From contig BCKQ01000012.1 of assembly GCA_001600695.1 (NCBI GenBank), positions 148,096 through 212,095 on the forward strand: DNA of 64,000 nucleotides, given 5' to 3'. Both the position numbers and the translations under genes were made by a program. Under the pieces are notes generated by a model, which saw only the letters and a list, made by a program, of their open reading frames with translations, was not told where the DNA came from and ran no database searches. Shown piece after piece: positions 53,129-62,197 of this stretch. Positions within the stretch are counted from its first letter, which is position 1, and each line of letters begins with the position of its first letter. The stretch comes from Ascoidea asiatica. Taxonomy: Eukaryota > Ascomycota > Saccharomycetes > Ascoideales > Ascoideaceae.

Positions 53129-55859
53129 TATAATATATGATAATATAGGAATATAAGAAGATAATATTAAGAGTATAAACTTGTATAATTGAGGTATAAA
53201 TTGAGGTAAAAAATTGAGGTATGAATTGAGTTTTGAATAAGTTTTAATTGAGTATAGGTCAGAAGTATGATAATTAATGAATAATTCAAGAAAAAATCTA
53301 AGAGAAGATTTAAAAAGAAATTTTAAAGAAATTTAAGATAATTTAGATAAATTACCTTCTTTATATACTAAAAGTTATCTTATTAAATTATCATAAGTTA
53401 TATAATAAAAATTGAATTGAAAAAAATACGAAAAATAATTAAAGAATTTAATTTGAATAAGCGAGGAGGGGGTTATATGCAGTTTTGATTCAAATAAATC
53501 AATTTATTTTTAATTATCTTTTGTTATATTTTGTTGTATTTTGTTGTATTTTGTTGTAATAACTATAATAATTGTTATCAGATTTTAATTATATTCAAGA
53601 AATATCTAAAAAATATTCAATTTATATTCAAATTGAATTCAATTAATAAATATTATTTAAAAAAAATGAATATTATAAAGATTTTTATGAGGTTTTTATA
53701 TAATTTATATAATTTATATTCCTTATGATTATCTGTAAATTAGAATATCATAAAGAATGTTATGAATTGATTTAAACTGATTTAAACTGATTTGAATTGA
53801 TTTGAATTGATTTGAAATAAATTTAGGTAAAGTTGTAATGAATTGATTAGAGATTATAAAATTAAATTAAATTAAATTAAATTGAGCGGATAAATCATTT
53901 TTAGTTATCTAATTAATAAGTAATATTATAAGAAAATATGAGATAATTTAATCTGAGACAATAATAATGAAAATAATAATAAAAACAAGAGAAATTAGAA
54001 AATAAGAAAAATAATTAAAGATTAACGTAATTTAAGACACTAATACTGAAATTTTACTGGATAAAATTCATTTAAAGATGATTTGATATAGTAAAAATAT
54101 AATAAAATATAATAAAATATACTAAAATACTGTAATATTATGAAATGTGAGATATTTTGATAATTATACGATATCAAATAAGGCAGATTCAAAATACTGA
54201 ATAAATTACTGAATAAATTGTTAAGAATAACAAAACATTTAGTTTCAACGACAAAATTGATTAATTGATTACATGCTTTGCATTTTTCTATTGAACTATT
54301 CATAATTAAAACCAAAACTAAAACTAATTGAATATAATTTAATATTCAATATTCAATAAAAACTCTCTTGTAAGAGAATGATAGAATAAAAATACATATA
54401 ATTTAATAAGAGTGTAAAATAGTTTGGTAAGTTCTTGAATAAGCTAATTTACAACGCTTTTTCAATAACAATAACAGTAACAAAATCAACAACAAAGTTC
54501 AGACTTTGGTCCCACACTGTCGCGGGGCTCTGTGTCCCGAGGCAGTTATCATCTCTTTCGTCACTGCTGGATCGCATAGTCCCGCGGGTCTAGACGTTAT
54601 CCGAACCACATGGTCCAGCAGGAGCCTCAGTTTCGGGTCTGTCCCGTTGGTTGTGTTGATGGAAATTGGTACAGTGGAGACCTTACTGAGATTTTTGTGG
54701 TTCTCGGTCCCGCTGGTGTTTTGTCGGAATAGGCATCGGCGGTGACGAAGTAAATGACGGAGATGCCAGAGCAGCGCAACACAGATGTGCACATAACCTG
54801 AGATTCTCTTAGGAATCCCCATACACGGCGTCCGAGATCGCCTTGAGGAAACGCGCGATGCAGATCAGGAACAAGATTAAGGTTCTGCGGTGAATTGTTG
54901 TTATCGTGGTTACCGTTTTCAAAAGATGCCTCGTGGCTGTGGCACGTGGCTGGCATTCAGAATTCCGGTAAAACATCCGTTTAAATGGTCTCTACTTTTT
55001 TCAGGTGATATTTTTTAAGTCCTGGATATTATTTGCTGTCCCTGAATCGCACTTTGCTCGCCCCTGATAATCTAGCTCCGTACTTCATTTCATTCAAATT
55101 TCATCTTTTCGGTCCAATTTCAAATTGGTTCTAAACTTTTCCTAAACCTTGTCCTAACGTTGCGAGTGACTAAGTAACTTTGCATTGGAATTATTCAGCC
55201 TGATCTCCTTAAAGTTTATAACCTTCTTTTAAATATTTTTTATTTCTTATTTTTTCATTCTTTATCTTTTCCCTTAAAATTATTTCAATTATTATTTATA
55301 TATTACTCAAATACTTATTAAAAATTATTAAATTTACTACTTGTATTCAACTAATTACCAATTAATCACAAATTTATCATAATTTATCATAATTTATCAT
55401 AATTTATCATATTTTTTCAACTTATTTATTATTCAAATTAAGACATATTTTAATATCTTGAGTATGTCAATAATACTTCTGTAAGTATTCAATTCATAAT
55501 TATTATTTTTTATTTTTTTATTTTTTAATTCCTAATTATTAATCAACAGTATATGTTATCAATTATAAACTATCAACTATCAATTATTGATTATCAGATA
55601 CTAATATAACTTCAATTGTAATTGAATTCAATTTACTTTCTAATAGTTTTGTTTTTGTTTTTTTTACTTCTTTTATTTATTTCGATTTCAAATCAGTCAA
55701 TTTTAGATCTAAATCTCAGATCTAATTCAATTAAATTTAATCAAATTCATATATTATTATAATATTATAATATATTAATATACAAATTAACTACTTTCTT
55801 AAATAATATTAATTAATTAACCACTAATTTTATACCGGTACTTTAAATCTAAATTATTC

Positions 55860-55907
<48 letters not shown>

Positions 55908-56045
55908 TTTATCCTCAATTCATATATTAATATTCTAATTTTTATTTAATGTTTATATTACCTTTTGATTATCTAAATCTTTATTCAATTACATTCAATT
56001 ATATAATTTTATATTCAATTAATTACTTAAATATATCTATTTCAA
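53129..56045. promoter_or_regulatory. Long divergent NCE103 / 56046-gene intergenic region
   Basis: 2.9 kb without a supported gene. Near NCE103 there are short repeats (TTTTGTTGTA x3 near 53528; a 10-bp TTTGAATTGA-type repeat at about 53761-53820). A marked GC-rich island spans about 54490-55200 and contains GAGACC at 54677-54682 and, inverted, at 54987-54992. Several ORFs of 80-110 codons overlap across both strands of the island, none with a domain. An unrecognised structured RNA is possible. The last 900 bp is very AT-rich and includes a (ATT)n run at about 55857-55907. Confidence 0.45.
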
Positions 56046-58364
56046 ATGCCAAATCTAAATAATCAATTCAATCATTCTCAAATAAATATAAATATAAATC
56101 AAAATCAAAATCAAAATATGAATATGAATCAGAATATGAATCAGAATACAAATCAGAATATGAATATGAATATGAATATGAACATGAATATAAATAACAA
56201 TCAAAACTTAAATCAAATAAATCCTTTAATATATTTTAATTCAATTCCAAATCAAAATCAATTTAATAATCAAAATCAAAATCAAAATCAAAATCAATTT
56301 CCAGCTCAAATTCAATCTCAATCTCAATATAACCCCAATCCTCATTATAATCCCCAATATAATCCCCAGTACAATCCTCAGTTCACTCCTCAATTTCAAT
56401 CTAATTATATTCCTCAAACTCCATATAACTCTCATTATAATCCTCAATCTCAACCTCAATCACAATTTAATTCAAATATAAATCAAAACTACTTTAATCA
56501 TTATATACCTCAATCTACAATTGTTAATAATGATAATAATAATCATTCAAATTTAAATCATTTATCAGTAAATTCTCAGTTAACCTTAAATTTGCCAGCT
56601 CAACAATCAATACCTTTATCAACTACTCCAATTATATCAAATACGCAAAATTATACTATACTATCTAATCAAAATCAAAACCCAATTCTAAATGGAAACT
56701 TAAATACAAATATTCAAAATAATCAACAATCAATTACTCCTATAAATATGTCAAGATCTTCTTTACCACTATTAACTCCAATTTCTTCAATTCCAACAAT
56801 CTCAAAAACTCATAACTTATCTTTTTCAAATAATGATAATATCAAGAAAAAAAGAAATTCAAGTAGTGCAAATATTTCAACTAATAAATCCAAATTAGCT
56901 TCTAATTTAAATTCTCCTTTTCAAAATTTAAAAAAATCAAAAATTCTGAAAAGACCACATTCACAACCATTACCTTCTTCATTACCAGATAATTTACCAA
57001 CTTCATTTCCTGTTTATTCTCCAATTTCATTTGCTCCAATGTCTCCGGCAAGTATTTCTAAAACTTTCAGTCCTTCAACTTCTGAACAGATCAATAATAA
57101 TCTTAATAATATCAATAATTCCACTAATCATACCAAAGTTTTGCCTTTAACTTTGGAATTGGATTTAGATCACTCTAATAATGATTCGAGTTTAAATAAG
57201 CTTCAATTGGAAAGTTCTTCAAATAATAGAAATGAAAAAAACAATAAAAATTTATTAAATAAAAGAAAAAAATTAAATGATAATAATAAAAAACTAATAT
57301 GTAATATTGATAATAATTCTCGAAATGTTTATACTGACACAGATAAAAATGAAGGAGAAGCTGAAAAAGCTGAAGAAAATGAAGAGCAAGAAGAACAAGA
57401 AAAAGAAAAAGAGGAACAAGAGGAACAAGAAGATGATGATGATGACGATGAAGGAGACAATGAAGAAGATACCTCATCTATTGAATCCTTTATTGATTCT
57501 GATTTACAAAATCAAAATATACCTTTGAATTCTTCAACTAAAGAAGATTTAATGCCAAATAGCACAACTAAAAATATCATTCTTCCTTTATCTTCACAAG
57601 GAACTGAACTTTTAGAAGCTTCTGAATCACTTTTACCAGATATAGATTTTACTTCATATGATCTTAAATACTTAATCAAAATTTTAGAAAATGCAGAAAA
57701 AGTTAAATGGAAACTTATTTCATCACAATTAATTGATAGAAGAGATGGTAAACCAATGAAACCAATGTCATGTTATAAAAGAGCAAGTGAAATGTTAAAT
57801 ATTCCATTAAATCAAAAATTGGTAGGAATTTTAAGAAGTAGTTTAGCTTATGTAATTCATGGATGGAATTATGATCAACCTTTTGAATCTGAAAGTGATG
57901 AAACTTATTTTAATCATGATAAAGATTCAAATAATAAAAAAAATAAAAAAAATAATAAAAATAATAAAAAAGAAAAAAAGAATAATAATTCTCAAAAGGA
58001 TAATAGTAAGAATAATAATGAAATTATTTCAAACTCTAATAAGAAAAATATTGGAAGTAATGACTGTAATGATAGTAATGAAAATACTAACTTTGAGTAT
58101 AATACTCAGATCATAACCAGATTAACTAATTCAAGAAAAAGGAAAAGTGGAAAAATTCGTCAATATTTATCTACTCCAGTTTCAGATCAAGCATTATTAT
58201 CAAGCATGAATTCAAATTCTAGTTCAGATTCCAGTTTAAATTCTAATTTAAATTCTGTTTCACCAGAAGTTTATTACAATAATAATATTAATCATTTTCA
58301 ATCTGAACAACAACAACAACAACAACAACAACAAAGTTTAATGATTGATTATTCCAATTTTTAA
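56046..58364 (+). CDS. Asn/Gln-rich nuclear-type protein with one conserved block, function unknown
   Basis: 772 residues. The first ~190 are Asn/Gln/Met repeats, including NPQYNPQYNPQF. Ser/Pro-rich segments follow with KRPHSQPLP. An acidic run of Glu, Lys and Asp is near 440-475. A compact block of normal composition lies at about 535-620: TSYDLKYLIKILENAEKVKW, then KLISSQLIDRRDGKPMKPMS, then CYKRASEMLNIP. It has a helical pattern with a W-x-L-I pattern reminiscent of Myb/SANT or trihelix DNA-binding domains. That is inference and I do not recognise the family. It is followed by a Lys/Asn-rich basic stretch and a terminal polyglutamine run. The composition suggests a transcription regulator. 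Confidence 0.75.
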   Translation: MPNLNNQFNHSQINININQNQNQNMNMNQNMNQNTNQNMNMNMNMNMNINNNQNLNQINPLIYFNSIPNQNQFNNQNQNQNQNQFPAQIQSQSQYNPNPHYNPQYNPQYNPQFTPQFQSNYIPQTPYNSHYNPQSQPQSQFNSNINQNYFNHYIPQSTIVNNDNNNHSNLNHLSVNSQLTLNLPAQQSIPLSTTPIISNTQNYTILSNQNQNPILNGNLNTNIQNNQQSITPINMSRSSLPLLTPISSIPTISKTHNLSFSNNDNIKKKRNSSSANISTNKSKLASNLNSPFQNLKKSKILKRPHSQPLPSSLPDNLPTSFPVYSPISFAPMSPASISKTFSPSTSEQINNNLNNINNSTNHTKVLPLTLELDLDHSNNDSSLNKLQLESSSNNRNEKNNKNLLNKRKKLNDNNKKLICNIDNNSRNVYTDTDKNEGEAEKAEENEEQEEQEKEKEEQEEQEDDDDDDEGDNEEDTSSIESFIDSDLQNQNIPLNSSTKEDLMPNSTTKNIILPLSSQGTELLEASESLLPDIDFTSYDLKYLIKILENAEKVKWKLISSQLIDRRDGKPMKPMSCYKRASEMLNIPLNQKLVGILRSSLAYVIHGWNYDQPFESESDETYFNHDKDSNNKKNKKNNKNNKKEKKNNNSQKDNSKNNNEIISNSNKKNIGSNDCNDSNENTNFEYNTQIITRLTNSRKRKSGKIRQYLSTPVSDQALLSSMNSNSSSDSSLNSNLNSVSPEVYYNNNINHFQSEQQQQQQQQQSLMIDYSNF

Positions 58365-58646
58365 TAATCTTTATCAATAATTTAATAAGTTTTTTTTTTG
58401 GTTTTTTTCTTTTTATTAAAATTTCCGTGTCAATATCATTGATATTCTCATTCATTTTTTTTTAATTGTGTTAGTATATTGTTTTTTAATTATATTATAT
58501 AATTTACCGAGTTATTTATTTATTAAAAGTTGTTTTTTTTTATATTTTTTTTTATTTTTTTTATTTTTATTTCATTTTTTTCTATTAGATAGATGTTTTT
58601 TTTTTATTTTATTTTATTTAATCTTATGTAATTTTGTGTTATTTAT
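58365..58646. terminator. T-rich convergent 3' spacer
   Basis: 282 bp, strongly T-rich on the plus strand, separating two convergent stop codons. It probably serves both 3' ends. The 67-codon ORF in it is Phe/Leu low complexity and not a gene. Confidence 0.45.
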
Positions 58647-59357
58647 TTATGAAATTGATTTACCAAATTGATAATAACCATCTTTTTCAGCTACATCAAA
58701 TTGTAAAATACTTTCTTCAATTACTTTATCCTCATAAGTTATTTGACCAAATACTTTATCTCCGGGATTTAATTGAGATACACCTTTTGGAGTACCAGTT
58801 AAAATAATATCACCTTTTTTTAAAGTCATAATATTTGACATATAACTTAAAATTTGATTAATTTTAAATAACATTAAATTTGTTTTATCATTTTGTTTAA
58901 TTTCACCATTAATTTTAAATAATAAATTTATATTATATGGATCTTTAATTTTATCTTTTGAAATAAATTTACTTATTGGTAAAAAAGTATCAAAACCTTT
59001 ACCAATTGACCATGGTAAACCATTTTTTTTAGCAGAATCTTGAATATTTCTTGCAGTTAAATCTAAAGCTAAAGCATAACCTTGAATTGAATTAATTGCA
59101 TCAAGATTTGTAAAAGTTTTTGGATTTAAATTTTTTAATTCTTTATTTAAAATTATTGCTAATTCAATTTCATGATGAACAATTGCACCTTTTGGTATTA
59201 ATATTGGACCTTCATTTGGTTTTAAAATTGCTGAAGATGGTTTTAAGAAAAAAAATGGATTTATTGGAGTTTTATTATTTAATTCTTTTATATGAGCAGC
59301 ATAATTTCTACCTATACATAAGATTTTACCAGCATTTTCAAGATAACTTAAAGACAT
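58647..59357 (-). CDS. FMP41: Fumarylacetoacetate hydrolase (FAH) family protein, Fmp41/FAHD1-like
   Basis: 236 residues. FAH-fold enzymes with a divalent metal act on acylpyruvates or oxaloacetate; the mitochondrial FAHD1/Fmp41 group is tied to oxaloacetate decarboxylation or tautomerisation. Seen here: CIGRNYAAHIKELNN at the N-terminus, FLKPSSAIL, the metal-binding VHHEIELAIIL (E-x-E), ALDLTARNIQDSAKK, then GLPWSIGKGFDTF and TGTPKGVSQLNPGD near the C-terminus. Length fits Fmp41 (about 259). A cleavable presequence is not obvious, since the start is MSLSYLENAGKILC. The homologous MSLSYLENAGKI start supports the ATG at 59355-59357. It shares a promoter with HSM3. Confidence 0.88.
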   Translation of the reverse strand: MSLSYLENAGKILCIGRNYAAHIKELNNKTPINPFFFLKPSSAILKPNEGPILIPKGAIVHHEIELAIILNKELKNLNPKTFTNLDAINSIQGYALALDLTARNIQDSAKKNGLPWSIGKGFDTFLPISKFISKDKIKDPYNINLLFKINGEIKQNDKTNLMLFKINQILSYMSNIMTLKKGDIILTGTPKGVSQLNPGDKVFGQITYEDKVIEESILQFDVAEKDGYYQFGKSIS

Positions 59358-60034
59358 TTTTTAATTTTAATTATTGTTATTATTTTACTATTAATATTTC
59401 ATTTCTTTTTTACTGGAAATCAAGTCTTGTTTATATAACAGTGATTTATTATCTTTAAAGTAACAAATACTGGTAACATTAAAGTTTTAATGAAATTATT
59501 CATAAAATAGTTCATTGATTAGTTGTTTATTGTTTATTGTTTATTCTTCTCTATTGTTGTTTTGATCTCTTTGTTTTACACCGGGCGTTGATTGGCTGGG
59601 CCACGCGGGCTGTTTGAGCTCCGTCAGCCGAGGCGGATAACGGCATTCAGCTTCCGAAAAATTAAAACGAGACCGATTTAGTGGAACTTGTGTTAGAGAC
59701 CAGTTTTATGGTAGCTCTAAGTGAGACCAAATATGTGGGTTTTATTTTAATGAGACCATATTGGGGGATCTTGTTTTATTTTTATTTTGAAACCATTTCT
59801 GTGGGTGTCCTGCTATGAACTTCTCCAGATTTTGGGTGGCACAAACAGAGAAAAAAATCAGAAGAAGCAAAAGAAGAAGAAACAAAAGAAGGTCTATCAC
59901 TTTTATCTCTTCTATGTCTTCCATATATTTTATAACTTTTACTCAATTGATATTATCTGCAATTTTTTCAATTCTTATCTTTAATAATTTATTCACTGTT
60001 CATTTAAACTATAGCTCAAAGTATTCTTATTTCA
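59358..60034. promoter_or_regulatory. FMP41/HSM3 divergent promoter with four GAGACC boxes
   Basis: GAGACC starts at 59669, 59696, 59723 and 59752 on the plus strand (spacings 27, 27 and 29 bp), followed by a variant GAAACC at 59789. Only the box and its immediate flank are shared, so this is a spaced array, not a simple tandem repeat. GGTGGCACAAA at 59835-59845 resembles the Rpn4 PACE site (GGTGGCAAA) that drives proteasome genes, fitting HSM3. A GC-rich patch with ATTGG is at about 59580-59650. Confidence 0.55.
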
Positions 60035-61726
60035 ATGTCATCTGCATTCGACAGTGGTATTCATTCATCTTCTTTAGATCCAACTGTTCAAGAAGTTTTA
60101 GGACATTTAAATAATGTAATCAATTCAAATGATTTAATAATTAATGAACAATTAATTGAAAAATTAATTCTAAAATTCAATTATAATGCAAGATCATTAT
60201 TATTTGAAAAAAATCAAAATAATAAAGAAATATATACTGAAAAGAATATACAACCAATAATTGATATAATTATAAATAAAATTTTAAAAAATGATAAAGA
60301 TTTAAAATTTTTAATGAAAGTTGATAAAAATTTACAATTAATTGAATTATTAAGTTCAATTTTTAAAAAATTAAATATCCAACAAATTTTAAAATTTTTA
60401 AATTATGAAGATTTAATTTTATCTTTAAATACAATTAATTTACCAAGTTTAGTTAAAATTATTTTAGATATAATTTCAAATGATATTAATGGGAATTTAA
60501 TTACATATAATATGAATGAAAAAAATTTTGATGAAAATAATATTATATTGGAATTATTAAAAGTTTATTCTTTAAATAATTTAGATTATACTTTAGTTAA
60601 TGAATTTGAAAATACTTTTAAATTAATTTTAAATACTTCAAGTTCTGAAGTTAAAAAAATTTATGAAAATATATTAATTCAAACAAATTCATTTAATGAA
60701 ATTATTAGCGTATTATGGAAAATGCAATCTTCTGTTAATTCAGTTATAAAAGTTAGATTTTTAAATATCCTATTAATATTTACTGATTTTTTATCAAGTG
60801 ATAAAAATCGATTCCCAAAAGAATTATATTTAAATTTTAATACCAATAGAAATTCAAATAATAACTCAAATGAAGAAATTGATATACTTTTTTTAACATC
60901 TTTAATTCAATTTTATTCTGATTTATTAAGAATTATAATTAATAATCAACATAATAAAAATTGGTTATTATTAATACTACAAAACCAAAATGTAATTGAT
61001 AAAGTTATTGAATATTGGTTACTTATTGTTGATGATAATGAAAATGTTAATAAAAGTAATAATCATTTTTCAAAATTCGATTTAACTTTAATAAAAAATG
61101 AATTAATACTATTTTTATCAAATTTAAGTTATATAAGTAATGGAACTATATTTAATTCATATAATTCAAAATGTAATAATAAATTAGTTATTACATATGA
61201 TTATTATTTATTATCTCAATTAAATCCAATTGTTCTAATAAGTTCAAAAGAATTAGTAGATTCATTAAATGATAGTAGTAATAATAACTTTAGACTCAAT
61301 GACTCAAATTCAGTTTTATTTATAAATTTAATCAAAAATGAACTAAGTTTTCAAAAAATTAAAAATTTTTTTAATTTAGTTGATTTATATAATTTACAAA
61401 TCAAATCATTATATGAAATTTTTTACTCAATGTCAAAATTTGATTATTCAACACAATATATTTTTTTAAATTTAACTTCAATTTTAAATAATAAATTATT
61501 AAATAATAATTCAAATAAAGAAAAAGAATTAGTCATCAATGATGATTATTTAAAAAATTTAAGAATTAGTATTCTATTTGAATTGCTTAATACAATTGAA
61601 AATAATAGTAATATTGATCCAATGGGTTGGAAAAAATCATTGTTGAAAACTTATAGTCAATTAACTAAAAATGGTCTAATTAATAGAAATGAAGCTCATG
61701 CAATCATCGATGATATTGCCCTATAA
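60035..61726 (+). CDS. HSM3: Proteasome base assembly chaperone Hsm3 (S5b/PSMD5-like)
   Basis: 563 residues of alpha-helical, armadillo/HEAT-like repeats. Hsm3 (480 residues in S. cerevisiae) binds the C-terminus of Rpt1 and helps assemble the proteasome base; the gene was first found through mismatch-repair phenotypes. The C-terminal part matches in order: LYEIFYSMSKFDYSTQYI, LRISILFELLNTIENN and MGWKKSLLKTYSQL, corresponding to the VVETLTRYEY-x-SKF, NSALRNLLDKGEE and WYEPLLREYSK segments I recall from yeast Hsm3. Asn-rich loops enlarge the protein. The start MSSAFDSGIHSSSL is the first ATG in frame. The identification rests on weakly conserved helices, so it is good but not certain. Confidence 0.75.
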   Translation: MSSAFDSGIHSSSLDPTVQEVLGHLNNVINSNDLIINEQLIEKLILKFNYNARSLLFEKNQNNKEIYTEKNIQPIIDIIINKILKNDKDLKFLMKVDKNLQLIELLSSIFKKLNIQQILKFLNYEDLILSLNTINLPSLVKIILDIISNDINGNLITYNMNEKNFDENNIILELLKVYSLNNLDYTLVNEFENTFKLILNTSSSEVKKIYENILIQTNSFNEIISVLWKMQSSVNSVIKVRFLNILLIFTDFLSSDKNRFPKELYLNFNTNRNSNNNSNEEIDILFLTSLIQFYSDLLRIIINNQHNKNWLLLILQNQNVIDKVIEYWLLIVDDNENVNKSNNHFSKFDLTLIKNELILFLSNLSYISNGTIFNSYNSKCNNKLVITYDYYLLSQLNPIVLISSKELVDSLNDSSNNNFRLNDSNSVLFINLIKNELSFQKIKNFFNLVDLYNLQIKSLYEIFYSMSKFDYSTQYIFLNLTSILNNKLLNNNSNKEKELVINDDYLKNLRISILFELLNTIENNSNIDPMGWKKSLLKTYSQLTKNGLINRNEAHAIIDDIAL

Positions 61727-62197
61727 TTTCCACGAATGATATTGAGTAATAATCTCTCTTTCATTAGCTCTTTTTTCTAATTTCTGAAAATATTTCTTCC
61801 TATTTCTTTCTATTTCTTCATATTTTTATATCTTTTTATGTCTTTTTATTTCAATGAATATATGTTTCTAAATTGTGACCATAAATTCCCAAAAGGGTAA
61901 CACGGGGTCTGCGATGACAATCAAAGGGTATAAGTCACATATAACGGGGTCTGTGATTATTTGAAGTAAAAACTTTTAAAAAGCTTCAAAAACTTCCAAA
62001 AAGCTTTAAAAACGTATAAAAACATTCAAAAACTTTCGATTGCAGTAAAACTTCTAGATTTGAAGTTGATTCCAGTTAGTTTTAGTTTCAATTCGAATTA
62101 AAGCTGAAATAATTGTCGATTATTTAAGAACCTTATCAAGTTCTTTAGCTTTCCTGTACAATAACGTAAAAAGATTTGCTATTATTATCTAAAAAAT
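61727..62197. promoter_or_regulatory. Upstream region of the STP-type gene with duplicated ACGGGGTCTG box
   Basis: ACGGGGTCTGYGAT occurs at 61902-61915 and 61944-61957, 42 bp apart, each preceded by an AAAGGGTA word. Downstream (about 61975-62035) is a run of imperfect AAAAAGCTTYAAAAAC-like units. GGGGTCTG is also the start of the repeated box in the GLO1/INH1 promoter. Confidence 0.5.

Noticed and set aside
54499-54956. Overlapping ORFs of 79-109 codons in the 54.5-kb island
   Set aside because: Several frames and both strands open simultaneously because GC-rich DNA lacks stops; no domain or codon pattern of a gene.
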